64,000 bases of DNA from Paraburkholderia acidipaludis NBRC 101816 (GCF_000684975.1 NZ_BAXZ01000003.1:494997-558996); one strand, 5' to 3'; positions 15,979 to 25,482 are shown, numbered from the stretch's first letter. Program-made: numbers and translations. Notes: generated from the letters alone by a model not told the origin.

Positions 15979-17775
15979 CTAACGATCGGGCGAGAGGCGC
16001 CGATAGGCGTCGAGGAGCGATGTCTTGTAGACGACACCGGCAAGCGTAGGCTGCTGCGCGCTCTCGATCACGGGCAGCCGTTCGCCGCGAAAGGCCATGA
16101 AGTGCTGCAGTCCGGCCGCGAGCGACATGTCGGGCGTGAGCGCATGGAAGGGCATCTGCACGTAGTCGGCCGCGCACTTGTTCGCGGTGTCGCGTTTTTG
16201 CAGCAGGTCCGACGTGATGTCGGCGAGCGCCACGGCGCCGAGGAAACGTCCCGCGTCGTCCGTGACATAGAGGTACTTCACCGGATATTCGAGGAACACG
16301 CGTGTCATCTCGGGCACGGTCGCATGGACGCCCACGACGGTGTTGGCGGGCTGGATCAGCGTGCGCATCTGCGTCGCGCGCAGCCGCATGCGTTCCTCTT
16401 CTTCGCGGTTGCGATGCAGGGTGATCTCGTACATCGAAGCTTTGCCCGTCGCGCGTGCGACGAAGTACGCCACCACGCACGAGAGCATGAGCGGCAGCAC
16501 GACCTCGTAGCTGAGCGTCATTTCGAAGATCATGAGGATCGCCATCAGCGGCGCCTGGGTCGCGCCCGTGAGAAACGCGCCCATGCCCACCATCGCGTAG
16601 GCGAACGGCGCCGAGGTGCCGTGCGGCCACAGCGCATGCATGCCCTGGCCGAAGAGGCAGCCGAGCACGGCGCCCATGAAGAGCGTCGGCGTGAATACGC
16701 CGCCGACCGCGCCCGAGCCGACGGTGGCGGCGGTCGCGATGAGCTTGAAGACGAGCACGGTGGCGAGCGCCGTCCAGGTCCACGGCGAGTGGAGGATCGA
16801 GTTGACGACGCTGTAGCCGTTGCCCCAGACCTCGGGCGTCCAGACCGAAAGAATGCCGCAGACGAGGCCGCCCAGCGCGAGCTTCACCGGAAGCGGCACC
16901 TTCAGGCGTCCGAAGCCCGTCTTCGCGATGTCGAGCAGGCCCAGGAACTGCGGCGCGAGCAGGCCGCACAAGAGGCCGAGCGCGACGAAGAGCAGGACCT
17001 CGGGGCCCGTCACGGGCGGAAACACGGGCATTTCGTACGGGGGCCGGTAGCCCGCGAACTCGCGCATGGTGATGTTCGCCACGACGGAGGCGACCACGAG
17101 CGGCCCGAAGCTCTCCATGGCGATCGACCCGAGCACGATTTCGGTGACGAAGAAGGCCCCGGCGATCGGCGCGTTGTAGGCGGAGGTGATACCGGCTGCC
17201 GCGCCGCACGCGACCAGCAGGCGCAGGCGCTGCGGATCGAAGTGGACCCAGCGGCCGATCAGCGAGGCCGCGAGCGCGGCGAGCTGCACCATCGGGCCTT
17301 CACGGCCGATCGAGCCGCCGCTCGCGATCGTGAAGAGCGACGAGATGCTGCGCCAGAGGCTCTTGCCGACCGGCATCACGCCGTTGCCGATCGCGACGGC
17401 CTCGACATAGTCGGTATGGAGGGAGCGGTTGCCGTCGCCCGGCGTTTTGCGTTTGGCGACGAGCAGCAGGCAGCCTGCGATGAAGCCGCCCGCGGCGGGC
17501 AGCCAGATGCGCGTGTGCCAGGGCAGATTGCGGGCCATCTCCACGAGGCTGCCGTGGTTGCCCGAGAACACGACCTGCAGCAGGGCAATGCCCTTGCGGA
17601 ACAGCACGGTCGCACACGCGCCCGCCATGCCGACGATAACCGCCCACACGAGCATCGTGTGGGCGTCTGACAGACGGAAGAGATCGCGGGCGCGGGTGCG
17701 CAGTTTCAGCAGGAATGACAGCACAGCGGGCAGGTCGTTGTTAGGAGTGAGCGTCGCCGTGCGCAAGCATAGCAT
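15979..17775 (-). CDS. ClC-type chloride channel/antiporter with C-terminal CBS domains
   Basis: The 598-residue product starts at the ATG at 17773-17775, the first in frame before the hydrophobic core. The channel core has the ClC selectivity motifs GSIGREGP (with the gating Glu) and GGVFTPTL, plus the conserved SAYNAPIAGAFFVTEIV block. About ten hydrophobic helices end near residue 430. The last 160 residues form a CBS pair (TVPEMTRVFLEYPVKYLYVTDD, ADITSDLLQKR, HFMAFRGERLPVIE), which in this family senses nucleotides or ionic conditions. It probably acts as a chloride/proton exchanger in acid or osmotic stress. It stands alone, not in an operon. Confidence 0.95.
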   Translation of the reverse strand: MLCLRTATLTPNNDLPAVLSFLLKLRTRARDLFRLSDAHTMLVWAVIVGMAGACATVLFRKGIALLQVVFSGNHGSLVEMARNLPWHTRIWLPAAGGFIAGCLLLVAKRKTPGDGNRSLHTDYVEAVAIGNGVMPVGKSLWRSISSLFTIASGGSIGREGPMVQLAALAASLIGRWVHFDPQRLRLLVACGAAAGITSAYNAPIAGAFFVTEIVLGSIAMESFGPLVVASVVANITMREFAGYRPPYEMPVFPPVTGPEVLLFVALGLLCGLLAPQFLGLLDIAKTGFGRLKVPLPVKLALGGLVCGILSVWTPEVWGNGYSVVNSILHSPWTWTALATVLVFKLIATAATVGSGAVGGVFTPTLFMGAVLGCLFGQGMHALWPHGTSAPFAYAMVGMGAFLTGATQAPLMAILMIFEMTLSYEVVLPLMLSCVVAYFVARATGKASMYEITLHRNREEEERMRLRATQMRTLIQPANTVVGVHATVPEMTRVFLEYPVKYLYVTDDAGRFLGAVALADITSDLLQKRDTANKCAADYVQMPFHALTPDMSLAAGLQHFMAFRGERLPVIESAQQPTLAGVVYKTSLLDAYRRLSPDR

Positions 17776-17860
17776 TGCGCGCGGCGAGAAAAAGCGGCGC
17801 TGCGGGTGGGGCCGCGGGGGGGAGTGGGACGCCGCGCCGAATGTGCGGCGTGCTCGCGGT

Positions 17861-18598
17861 TCAGCGCGCGGCGTGATCGAGTTCCGGGTAGTGCCGGAAG
17901 ATGCCGGTTTCGTTGAACGGGAGGCGGCGGGGCGAGGCGACATAGGCCGCGATGTTCGGGCGTGCGGCAACGGCGTCGTGCAACGCCACGACGTGCGGAA
18001 AGTGGCCGCCCAGGTGTTTCGTCGCCTTCGGGAACGCGTAGCACAGCCCTTCGACGATCTGGAAGATCGAAAGATCGACGTAGCTGAGCGCATTGCCGAC
18101 CATCTGCTTCGGCCCGGCCGGATTTTGTGCGAGCACGCGCTCGAAGTAGCCGAGAAACTTCGGCATGCGGTGCGCGAGGAAGTCGGAAGTGCGCCGCTTC
18201 GCTTCGGTTTTTTGATCCTCGTAATAGAGGCCGCTTGCGATCGGGTGATGCGTGTCGTGCACCTCGGTCACGAGGTCGGCGATCGTCAGCTGCAGGCCGT
18301 TCGCGACGTATCGCAGCCCTTCGTCTTGCGGCGCGAGTCCGAGCTTCGGCCCGAGATAGAACAGGATGTTGGCCGTCTGCGGCACGATCAGGTCGCCGTC
18401 TTTCAGAAACGGCGGCGCGAACGGCGGGTAAGGCGTGGTGCGGCTCTCGAGTTCCGCCATCATCGTGCCGATACCGTAGCCATCCGCCTTCGCGCCGCGC
18501 GCCACGTCCACGTACCCGGCCTTTGCCTCTTCCAGCGCGAGCCGCACGAATTCGCCCCGGCCCTGCAGGCCGTCCCAGTAATACAGTTCGTATGCCAT
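17861..18598 (-). CDS. Glutathione S-transferase family protein
   Basis: The product is 245 residues from the ATG at 18596-18598, six codons inside a longer in-frame start; AAAGGGGC upstream supports the inner one. The N-terminal thioredoxin-like domain (MAYELYYWDGLQGRGEFVRLALEEA) has a Tyr in the catalytic position, as in alpha/mu/pi-type enzymes, and the G-site segment PFLKDGDLIVPQTANILFYL. The all-helical C-terminal domain ends with the conserved ALSYVDLSIFQIVEGLCYAF block. It likely conjugates or reduces electrophiles in the cytoplasm. No partner gene indicates a substrate. Confidence 0.9.
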   Translation of the reverse strand: MAYELYYWDGLQGRGEFVRLALEEAKAGYVDVARGAKADGYGIGTMMAELESRTTPYPPFAPPFLKDGDLIVPQTANILFYLGPKLGLAPQDEGLRYVANGLQLTIADLVTEVHDTHHPIASGLYYEDQKTEAKRRTSDFLAHRMPKFLGYFERVLAQNPAGPKQMVGNALSYVDLSIFQIVEGLCYAFPKATKHLGGHFPHVVALHDAVAARPNIAAYVASPRRLPFNETGIFRHYPELDHAAR

Positions 18599-18747
18599 CG
18601 GTTGCCCCTTTGCCATGACGCGCACGGCCCGCGGACCGGGCCGCACGCCACAGTATCGCGCGCATGGCGCGCGCCCGCGCGAGACGTGCCAGGGCGCGCG
18701 AAGGCCGGCAAACTGCGCGGCGAACTGCGCGGCGAACAGGGTTGCGA

Positions 18748-19821
18748 TCAGGCAAAGAGGCGCTCCACCCCCCAGGTGATCGCAAGGCCGCCGCCGATCA
18801 GCCAGACATAGAGAATGAACCCGGTGGTCAGCGCGCGCGGCCCGGCCTGGCGGATCTGCGAAATGCGCGTCTCGATGCCGAGGGCCGTCATCGCCATGGT
18901 CAGCGCGAAAGTGTCGAGCCCGTTGACCGTGTGCGTGACCGTCTCCGGCAACATGTGCAGCGAATTCACCACCACGCACGCGAGAAAGCCGATTGCGAAC
19001 CACGGCACCGCCAGCTTGCGGGCGCCTTCGCCATGGTGCGCGCCATGCGCACCGCGCGCCGACCGGTTGACCCACAGACCGACCACGAGCAGCACCGGCA
19101 CGAGCAGCATCACACGCGTCATCTTGACGATGGTGGCGATGTGGGTGGCCTCGGGGCTCACGTTGCTCGCCGCGCCGACGACCTGCGCGACCTCGTGGAT
19201 CGTGCCGCCGAAGAAAAGGCCGGCCCCGAGGGTATCGAGATGGAGCCAGCCCGCGCGATAGAGCACCGGGTAGAGGAACATCGAGAGCGTGCCGAACAGC
19301 ACGACGCTGCCCACGGCCATGGCGCTCTTGTGCGGTTTCGACTGCAGCGTGGACTCGAAGGCGAGCACGGCGGCCGCGCCGCAGATCGCGCTGCCGGCGG
19401 CGGTGAGGAGCGCGGTGTCGCGGTCGAGCTTCATGATCTTCATGCCGGCCCAGGTGCCGACGATGAGCGTGCTGACGACGATCACGACCGACTCGACGAG
19501 CCCCGGCAAGCCCACCTGGGCGATCTCCTGCAGGCTCACGCGCAGGCCGAAGAACGCGACGGCGATGCGCAGCAGCCTGCGCGCCGAGAAGTTGACGCCG
19601 GCGGCCCAGCTTTCGGGCATGCCGTCGCGCAACGCGTTGCCATAGATCGCGCCGCCGACAATGCCGACGATCAGCGGGCTCAGGCCCAGATTGGCGATGG
19701 CGGGCAGGGCGGCCAGCCGCGTGACGGCGGCGGCGAACAGCGCGACGAACAGCACGCCGTTGAGCTGCCCGCGAGTGGACGAACGCTGATGCGCGAGGGG
19801 CGTTGACGACGTGGCGGACAT
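18748..19821 (-). CDS. YeiH family membrane transporter (putative sulfate exporter family)
   Basis: The 357-residue product has about ten membrane helices and matches the YeiH/UPF0324 family. Diagnostic segments are NLGLSPLIVGIVGGAIYGN, LLRIAVAFFGLRVSLQEI, AAGSAICGAAAVLAFE and FFGGTIHEVAQVVGAAS. A cytoplasmic His-rich loop (RGAHGAHHGEGARK) lies near residue 265. Family members are called sulfate exporters because some lie next to taurine/sulfonate degradation genes. Here the partner is a divergent LysR regulator resembling YeiE, the same pairing as in E. coli. Confidence 0.93.
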   Translation of the reverse strand: MSATSSTPLAHQRSSTRGQLNGVLFVALFAAAVTRLAALPAIANLGLSPLIVGIVGGAIYGNALRDGMPESWAAGVNFSARRLLRIAVAFFGLRVSLQEIAQVGLPGLVESVVIVVSTLIVGTWAGMKIMKLDRDTALLTAAGSAICGAAAVLAFESTLQSKPHKSAMAVGSVVLFGTLSMFLYPVLYRAGWLHLDTLGAGLFFGGTIHEVAQVVGAASNVSPEATHIATIVKMTRVMLLVPVLLVVGLWVNRSARGAHGAHHGEGARKLAVPWFAIGFLACVVVNSLHMLPETVTHTVNGLDTFALTMAMTALGIETRISQIRQAGPRALTTGFILYVWLIGGGLAITWGVERLFA

Positions 19822-19957
19822 GTCGGCTCTTTATCGGGTAACGAACGGAGTAACAAGCGAAATAACGAACGAATGCGCCAATCCTAATTTAGATATATCG
19901 ATATGAAAAATCGTGATTTGCGAAGTAAAATATAAGTCAGTCCGATATTTAATCACC

Positions 19958-20902
19958 ATGACCCCGGAGCAGCTGATAACCTTCGCCGCCGTTGCCGAGC
20001 ACCGCAACATCAGCCGGGCGGCCGTGGCGCTGCATCTCTCGCAGCCCGCGGTGTCGGGCCAGCTGCGCCTGTTGCAGGAGGCGTTCGGCGAGGCGCTTTA
20101 CCTGCGTGACGGCCGTGGCGTGCGCCTCACGTCTGCCGGCGAGCAGCTTGCCGCCTACGCGGCGCGCCTGCGCGACAGCTGGCGCGAGGCCTACGCGTTT
20201 CGCGACGCCCTGCGCGGCCTCGAGCGCGGCACGCTGCGCATCGGCGCGAGCACCACGCCCGCGAGCTATCTGCTGCCGTATCTGATGGCGGCGTTTCATC
20301 GGCGCTATCCCGACGTCAAGATCGAAACCGCGAGCGGCAACACGTCCGATGTCGTCGGCATGCTGGGTGCGCTCGACATCGCGTTGATCGAGGGGCCGGT
20401 CGGCGAGCAATTGCCGGCCGACACGGTCGTCAAGCTCTGGCACGAGGACGAGATCGTGGCGATCGCGCCGCATACGCATCCGCTCGCCCGGCAGGTGCTC
20501 GACCGGGCAGCCGGGCAGCATAGGGCGGACGAGACGGATGGCGGCCGCATCGCGCTGGCTGCGTTGGGCGACTATCCGCTCGTGCTGCGCGAGGACGGTT
20601 CGGGCGTGCGTCAGATCGTCGAGCGCGCGTTCTCGCGCGCGGCCGTGCCGATGCGCATCGCGCTCGAGATCGCCGGGGTTGAAGGCGTCAAGGAGTCCGT
20701 GCGCGCGGGCATGGGCATCGGTTTCGTTTCCGCCATGTCGATGCGCCACGAAGACGGCGCGCTATGTCAGATCCCGCTTGGGCCCGAGCCGCTTGCAAGG
20801 CGCTTTTCGATTCTCGTGCCGCATGCCGGGGCGGCCTCGCGCGTCGCCCAACGCTTTCTCGACGAGTGCCTCGCCGGGCTGCCCCGCGGGCACGAGGCGT
20901 GA
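19958..20902 (+). CDS. LysR family regulator (YeiE-like), divergent from yeiH
   Basis: I take the ATG at 19958 (MTPEQLITFAAVAEHRN), giving 314 residues; 15 upstream codons are AT-rich leader. Residues 1-60 are the LysR winged HTH (NISRAAVALHLSQPAVSGQLRLLQEAF). The remainder is a periplasmic-binding-protein-like effector domain (LRIGASTTPASYLLPYLMAAF, GVKESVRAGMGIGFVS). The 136-base region shared with yeiH is the only AT-rich sequence in the area and carries ATATCGATAT at 19895-19904, a possible LysR half-site region. It probably activates yeiH in response to a small anion. Confidence 0.95.
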   Translation: MTPEQLITFAAVAEHRNISRAAVALHLSQPAVSGQLRLLQEAFGEALYLRDGRGVRLTSAGEQLAAYAARLRDSWREAYAFRDALRGLERGTLRIGASTTPASYLLPYLMAAFHRRYPDVKIETASGNTSDVVGMLGALDIALIEGPVGEQLPADTVVKLWHEDEIVAIAPHTHPLARQVLDRAAGQHRADETDGGRIALAALGDYPLVLREDGSGVRQIVERAFSRAAVPMRIALEIAGVEGVKESVRAGMGIGFVSAMSMRHEDGALCQIPLGPEPLARRFSILVPHAGAASRVAQRFLDECLAGLPRGHEA

Positions 20903-21002
20903 CGGAAAGCGGCCTTAGGGCTAACCAGAATGGCATGGCGGCGCCGGCCGGCGCACTATGCTCAGACTATTTGGGCGCACAGGCGCTTTTTTTGGGGTTG
21001 AA

Positions 21003-21020
21003 AATGGAACCGGTTCCATT
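21003..21020. promoter_or_regulatory. PtxS-like LacI operator upstream of the ketogluconate genes
   Basis: Perfect 18-base palindrome AATGGAACCGGTTCCATT, 53 bases before the kinase start. The core TGGAACCGGTTCCA differs by one base per arm from TGAAACCGGTTTCA, the published PtxS operator of Pseudomonas, and a PtxS-like gene is third in this cluster. Confidence 0.78.
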
Positions 21021-21072
21021 CAACTTGGGGCACCGAATTTTCATCCCGACATCAAGATCAGGAAAACCTTCC

Positions 21073-22059
21073 ATGACCGATTCCCTCGACGTCGTCACCT
21101 ACGGCGAAGCGATGGCGATGTTCGTCGCCGCCGAACCCGGCCCGCTCGCGCAGGTCGCGCATTTCACGAAGCGCGCCGCGGGTGCGGAACTGAACGTCGC
21201 GACGGGTCTCGCGCGGCTCGGCTTCAAGGTGGGCTGGATAAGCCGCGTGGGTGCCGATTCGTTCGGCCAGTTCGTGCGCGACGTCCTCGAAGAGGAGGGC
21301 ATTGACGCACGCTGCGTGAGCGTCGACACGCGCTTTCCCACCGGCTTCCAGCTGAAGTCCAGGCACGAGGACGGCAGCGATCCGGCTGTCGAGTATTTCC
21401 GCCGCGGCTCGGCCGCGAGCCGGCTCTCGCCTTACGATTTCCAGCGAGACTACGTGCTGGGCGCGCGGCATCTGCATCTGAGCGGCGTGGCCCCGGCAAT
21501 TTCGTCGACGTCGCGCGAGCTGGCGTTCAAGCTCGCACGCGAGATGCGCGCGGCCGGCCGCACGATGACCTTCGACCCGAATCTGCGCCCCACGCTCTGG
21601 AATACGCGCGAGGAAATGACGAGCACGCTCAACGAACTGGCGACCTACGCGGATTGGGTGTTGCCGGGCGTGAGCGAGGGGCTCGTGCTGACGGGTTCCG
21701 ACGATCCGGATACCATCGCGCGTTTCTATCTGGTGCGCGGGGCGCGCGGCGTGGTCGTGAAGCTCGGCGCGCAGGGCGCCTGGTATCGCACGGCGGAAGG
21801 CGCGCACGGCCTCGTGAAAGCCCAGCCGGTGGCGCGCGTGGTGGACACCGTGGGCGCCGGCGACGGCTTCGCGGTGGGGGTGATCAGCGCGCTGCTGGAG
21901 CGCCGCCCGCTTGCGCAGGCTGTCGCGCGCGGCAACCGCATCGGCGCGCTTGCCGTGCAGGTGATCGGCGATTCGGAAGGGCTGCCGCGGCGCGCGCAGC
22001 TCGACGCGCTCGAAACGCAGGACGCGTCGGCCGCCACGGCGGCCGCGGGCGCGGCTTGA
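21073..22059 (+). CDS. kguK: PfkB family 2-ketogluconokinase / KDG kinase
   Basis: The 328-residue product is a PfkB-family carbohydrate kinase. It starts at the ATG at 21073 with AGGA upstream. Family marks are the N-terminal GEAMAMF and AGAELNVATGLARLGF block and the C-terminal anion-hole motif DTVGAGDGFAVG with the catalytic Asp. By sequence alone it could be 2-keto-3-deoxygluconate kinase (KdgK). The adjacent reductase, PtxS-like regulator and PtxS-type operator favour 2-ketogluconate kinase, which makes 2-keto-6-phosphogluconate. The next gene starts 18 bases after its stop. Confidence 0.85.
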   Translation: MTDSLDVVTYGEAMAMFVAAEPGPLAQVAHFTKRAAGAELNVATGLARLGFKVGWISRVGADSFGQFVRDVLEEEGIDARCVSVDTRFPTGFQLKSRHEDGSDPAVEYFRRGSAASRLSPYDFQRDYVLGARHLHLSGVAPAISSTSRELAFKLAREMRAAGRTMTFDPNLRPTLWNTREEMTSTLNELATYADWVLPGVSEGLVLTGSDDPDTIARFYLVRGARGVVVKLGAQGAWYRTAEGAHGLVKAQPVARVVDTVGAGDGFAVGVISALLERRPLAQAVARGNRIGALAVQVIGDSEGLPRRAQLDALETQDASAATAAAGAA

Positions 22060-22077
22060 AGCAGGAGGGATTGGGAA

Positions 22078-23052
22078 ATGACGGACATGACACCGACGAT
22101 TGTTGCCTACAAGAATTTGCCTGACGACGTGACCGGCTATCTGCGCGAGCACGCGCAGGTCGTTTTCGTGGATGCCGATACACCGGGAGCGCTCGCCGAA
22201 GCGCTCGCCAACGCCGACGGCGCGATCGGCGCAAGCGTGAAGATCACGCCGGCGATGCTCGAAGGCTCGCGCGTGCGCGCGCTCTCGACGATCTCGGTGG
22301 GCTACGACCAGTTCGACGTGGCCGATCTCACGCGGCGCGGCATCGTGCTCGCGCACACCCCCGACGTGCTGACCGAATCGACGGCCGACACGGTGTTCTC
22401 GCTCATACTCGCGAGCGCGCGCCGTGTCGTGGAGCTGGCCGACTGGGTCAAGGCGGGCCAGTGGAAATCGAGCGTCGGCCCCGCGCAATACGGCGTGGAG
22501 GTGCAGGGCAAAACGCTCGGCATCGTGGGGCTCGGGCGCATTGGCGGTGCGGTGGCGCGGCGCGCCGCACTCGGCTTCAACATGAAGGTGCTGTACACGA
22601 ACCGCAGCCCGAATCCGGCAGCGGAACGCGACTATGGCGCGCGCCGTGTCGGGCTCGACGAACTGCTCGGGGCCTCGGACTTCGTCTGCCTGCAGGTGCC
22701 GCTCACCCGCGAGACGCATCGCCTGATCGGCGCGGCGCAACTCGCGAAGATGAAGCCGGGCGCGATTTTCATCAATGCGTCTCGCGGCGCGACCGTCGAC
22801 GAAGCGGCGCTCGTCGCCGCGCTCGAAGCGGGCACGATCCACGGCGCGGGGCTCGATGTGTTCGAGCAGGAGCCGCTCGATCCGGCATCGCCGCTTTTGC
22901 GCATGCCCAACGTCGTGGCGCTGCCGCACATCGGCTCGGCCACGCACGAGACGCGTCACGCCATGGCGCGCTGCGCCGCGGAGAACCTCGTCGCCGCGCT
23001 CGCCGGCACGCTCGATCGCAACATCGTCAACCGCGAGGTGCTCGCGCGATGA
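22078..23052 (+). CDS. kguD: 2-hydroxyacid dehydrogenase, probable 2-ketogluconate-6-phosphate reductase
   Basis: The 324-residue product is a D-isomer-specific 2-hydroxyacid dehydrogenase. The NAD(P)-binding motif is GLGRIGGAVARR and the cofactor segment LYTNRSPNP suggests NADP preference. The catalytic triad is visible as Arg in NASRGATVDE, Glu in FEQEPLD and His in LPHIGSAT. Close families include GhrB (glyoxylate/2-ketogluconate reductase) and KguD. Its place between the kinase and a PtxS-like repressor fits KguD, which yields 6-phosphogluconate for the Entner-Doudoroff or pentose phosphate pathways. It overlaps the next gene by four bases (ATGA). Confidence 0.85.
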   Translation: MTDMTPTIVAYKNLPDDVTGYLREHAQVVFVDADTPGALAEALANADGAIGASVKITPAMLEGSRVRALSTISVGYDQFDVADLTRRGIVLAHTPDVLTESTADTVFSLILASARRVVELADWVKAGQWKSSVGPAQYGVEVQGKTLGIVGLGRIGGAVARRAALGFNMKVLYTNRSPNPAAERDYGARRVGLDELLGASDFVCLQVPLTRETHRLIGAAQLAKMKPGAIFINASRGATVDEAALVAALEAGTIHGAGLDVFEQEPLDPASPLLRMPNVVALPHIGSATHETRHAMARCAAENLVAALAGTLDRNIVNREVLAR

Positions 23053-24110
23053 GCGGCACGGACACGGCCGCGCGGCGCGCGACCATCAGCGATGTGGCTC
23101 GCGAGGCGGGCACCGGCAAGACCAGTATTTCTCGCTATCTGAACGGCGAGCACTCGGTGCTCTCGCCGGATCTGCGCACGCGCATCGAGGCTGCCATCGA
23201 ACGGCTCGACTACCGGCCGAACCAGATGGCGCGCGGTCTCAAGCGTGGGCGCAATCGCCTGATCGGCCTGTTGCTCGCCGATCTCGCAAATCCGTATTCG
23301 GTCGAGGTGCTGCAAGGCGTGGAAGCGGCGTGTCATGCGCTGGGCTACATGCCGCTCATCTGTCACGCGGCGAACGAAGCGGACATGGAGCATCGCTATC
23401 TGCAGCTGCTCACGACTTATCGGGTGGAAGGCGTGATCGTCAACGCGCTCGGCGTGCGCGAGGCGATGCTCAAGCCCGTGGGCAACGGCGGCATTCCAGC
23501 GGTCCTGATCGACCGGACCGTGGACGGGCTCGATGCCGACGTGGTCGGGCTCGACAACGCGGCGGCGGCGCGTCTTGGCGTCGGGCATCTGCTCGAGCAG
23601 GGTTGCGACGAGATCGTGTTCGTCGTGCAGCCGTTCGAGCACGTGAGCTCGCGGCGCGAGCGCGTCGCGGCGTTTCGCGAGGCGCTGGGTGGTGTCGTCG
23701 GTAGTGCGCAAGCGGTGCGCGGGACGGCCCGCGTGCTCGATCTTCACGATGCCGCCGGGGCGGAAGCGGCGCTCGCCGCGCTCGACGCGCACCTCGACGA
23801 AGCCGCGCGGCGCGGGGCGCGTTGCGCGCTCTTTGCGGCGAATGCCCCCGTGGCATTGCGGGTTGCGCTGCATTTGAAGGCGCGGCTCGGCGCGCAATGG
23901 CAGCAGCGCGTCGCGCTCGTCGCGATCGACGACCCCGACTGGGCCGAACTCGCCGGCATCACGACGATCCGCCAGCCCACGCGCGAGATCGGCTATCGCG
24001 CCGTGGAGTTCCTGCACGAGCGCATCGAGGGCACGGCGGCCGCGACGCGCGCCGCCGTGTTCGAAGGCGAGCTCGTGGTGCGGGAGTCCACGCGCGGCAT
24101 GGGGGCGTAG
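23049..24110 (+). CDS. ptxS: LacI family regulator, PtxS-like
   Basis: The 353-residue product has an N-terminal LacI HTH (ATISDVAREAGTGKTSISRY) whose TGKTSISRYLNGE turn resembles PtxS, the 2-ketogluconate-responsive repressor of Pseudomonas. A hinge helix (PNQMARGLKRGRN) and a periplasmic-binding-protein-like sensor domain follow. It overlaps the kguD stop (ATGA) and closes the operon, so it should repress its own transcription through the palindrome at 21003-21020. Gene-symbol assignment rests on similarity and context. Confidence 0.82.
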   Translation: MSGTDTAARRATISDVAREAGTGKTSISRYLNGEHSVLSPDLRTRIEAAIERLDYRPNQMARGLKRGRNRLIGLLLADLANPYSVEVLQGVEAACHALGYMPLICHAANEADMEHRYLQLLTTYRVEGVIVNALGVREAMLKPVGNGGIPAVLIDRTVDGLDADVVGLDNAAAARLGVGHLLEQGCDEIVFVVQPFEHVSSRRERVAAFREALGGVVGSAQAVRGTARVLDLHDAAGAEAALAALDAHLDEAARRGARCALFAANAPVALRVALHLKARLGAQWQQRVALVAIDDPDWAELAGITTIRQPTREIGYRAVEFLHERIEGTAAATRAAVFEGELVVRESTRGMGA

Positions 24111-24249
24111 CGGCAAGATACTGGCCGGCCCGGCGGGCGGGGCCGTTTGCGTCACGCCCGCCGCGCGAGGCTACGCGCCCATACCGTTATCTGCGATCAT
24201 TCGGGCTGCGGCGCGCGAGTGGCGCGCGCCGGATGTCGTCAGGATCTCC

Positions 24250-25059
24250 ATGACCGTAGCCCCGATCACCTTGCTGTGCCTCGCGCTGGCGACGCTGTTC
24301 GTCGCCGCCTTGCCCGTGCTGCTGTACCGGCGGCTCTCCCGGCCGTACGCGCTCGACTGGCGGGACACGATCTCGGGCATTGCGGTGTTCGCGCTGTTCG
24401 CTACGGTGATCGAGCGCGCGCTCAACGGCTATGTGCTGCACGACAATCCCGCGACCGCGCAGTGGCTGGCCGACCCGGTCGCCTTCGTCGTGTATGGGGC
24501 GTTCGCGGCGGGTGTGTGCGAGGAGGTGGGGCGCTACATCGCGATGCGGCTGCTCGCGCGCCGCGCGAACCGCGCGGCCACGGCGCCGGAGGACGGCACG
24601 GGCCTCGCTTACGGCATCGGGCATGGCGGCGCGGAGGCCTGGCTCGTCGGCGTGCTCGTGCAACTGCAGTGGATCGTCTTCGCGGTGCTTGCCAATCGCG
24701 GCGAGCTCGACGCGCATCTCAGCAATCTCACGCTGGACGCCGTGCTGCGCGTCCACCTGATCCTCGCGAATCTTTCCCCGACGTTTGCCGGCGTGTTCGC
24801 CATGGAGCGCACGGCGGCGTTCGTGTTCCAGATCGGTTTTTCCGTGCTCATGTGGCGCGGCGTGCGGGCCGGGTGGCGGGGCATCCTGCCGTTGACCATC
24901 GTGGTTCACGCGCTGATCGACATGCCGGCGGCAATGTACCAGGCACGCATGCTTGCGCTGCTGGAGGTGGACGGCACCTACGCCGTGCTCGCCATCGCGG
25001 TCGCCATCGTGCTGTGGCGCGTATGCCGTTCGAAGCGAGCGGCGGCGTCCATGGCGTAA
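24250..25059 (+). CDS. YhfC family polytopic membrane protein (putative intramembrane protease)
   Basis: The 269-residue product has about seven membrane helices. Conserved polar motifs lie inside the membrane: CEEVGRYIAMRL (residues about 91-102), GLAYGIGHGGAEAWLVG, and a late HALIDMP. Such Glu-Glu/His-Gly-Gly/His arrangements are typical of YhfC and related CPBP/glutamic-type intramembrane proteases. No partner or substrate is evident; a short uncharacterised gene follows after 57 bases. Confidence 0.83.
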   Translation: MTVAPITLLCLALATLFVAALPVLLYRRLSRPYALDWRDTISGIAVFALFATVIERALNGYVLHDNPATAQWLADPVAFVVYGAFAAGVCEEVGRYIAMRLLARRANRAATAPEDGTGLAYGIGHGGAEAWLVGVLVQLQWIVFAVLANRGELDAHLSNLTLDAVLRVHLILANLSPTFAGVFAMERTAAFVFQIGFSVLMWRGVRAGWRGILPLTIVVHALIDMPAAMYQARMLALLEVDGTYAVLAIAVAIVLWRVCRSKRAAASMA

Positions 25060-25116
25060 GCTGGCCTGGTCAGCGCGTTTTTTATCCTGTTTTTTCCCGT
25101 TCTCTTACTGGCATCG

Positions 25117-25482
25117 ATGGAAGCCTATCTGTTCGAATGCGCGAGCCCCGACTTCGAGGAACTCGCCCGCGTGATCGCCGACCTGTTCCCCGAGCAAACG
25201 CGCTTTGCCGAGCAGGCCGCCGACAACGGCGCGCCGCTCTTGACCGTGCATTGGGTGGCAATGCGTTTCGCCTCGGTGGCCCGCCGCATGACGCTCACGA
25301 TTGCGATCGCGCCCGCGGCGCTCGCGCGCTATCGCGCGTTGCCCGCACGCCAGCGCGCGCGCAGCTTTGCCGTGCTGAGGGCTTATGTGGAGGCGACGAT
25401 CGGCTCGCTCGAAGAGCAGCATGCCAAAGGCGAAAGCGTGTCGCGCGAAGTGACGCTGGAACTGGACGAAGAGTTTGCTTGA
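25117..25482 (+). CDS. Small Burkholderia-type protein, probable DUF3022
   Basis: The 121-residue product starts at the first ATG (MEAYLFECASPDFEELARVI). It shows an alpha/beta pattern with a Phe-rich first half, a central basic helix (LARYRALPARQRARSFAVLR) and a Glu-rich end (SREVTLELDEEFA). It resembles the short DUF3022 proteins common in Burkholderia, from memory and without a search. The C-terminal acidic strand suggests a small dimeric cytoplasmic protein. No function is known. Confidence 0.6.
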   Translation: MEAYLFECASPDFEELARVIADLFPEQTRFAEQAADNGAPLLTVHWVAMRFASVARRMTLTIAIAPAALARYRALPARQRARSFAVLRAYVEATIGSLEEQHAKGESVSREVTLELDEEFA

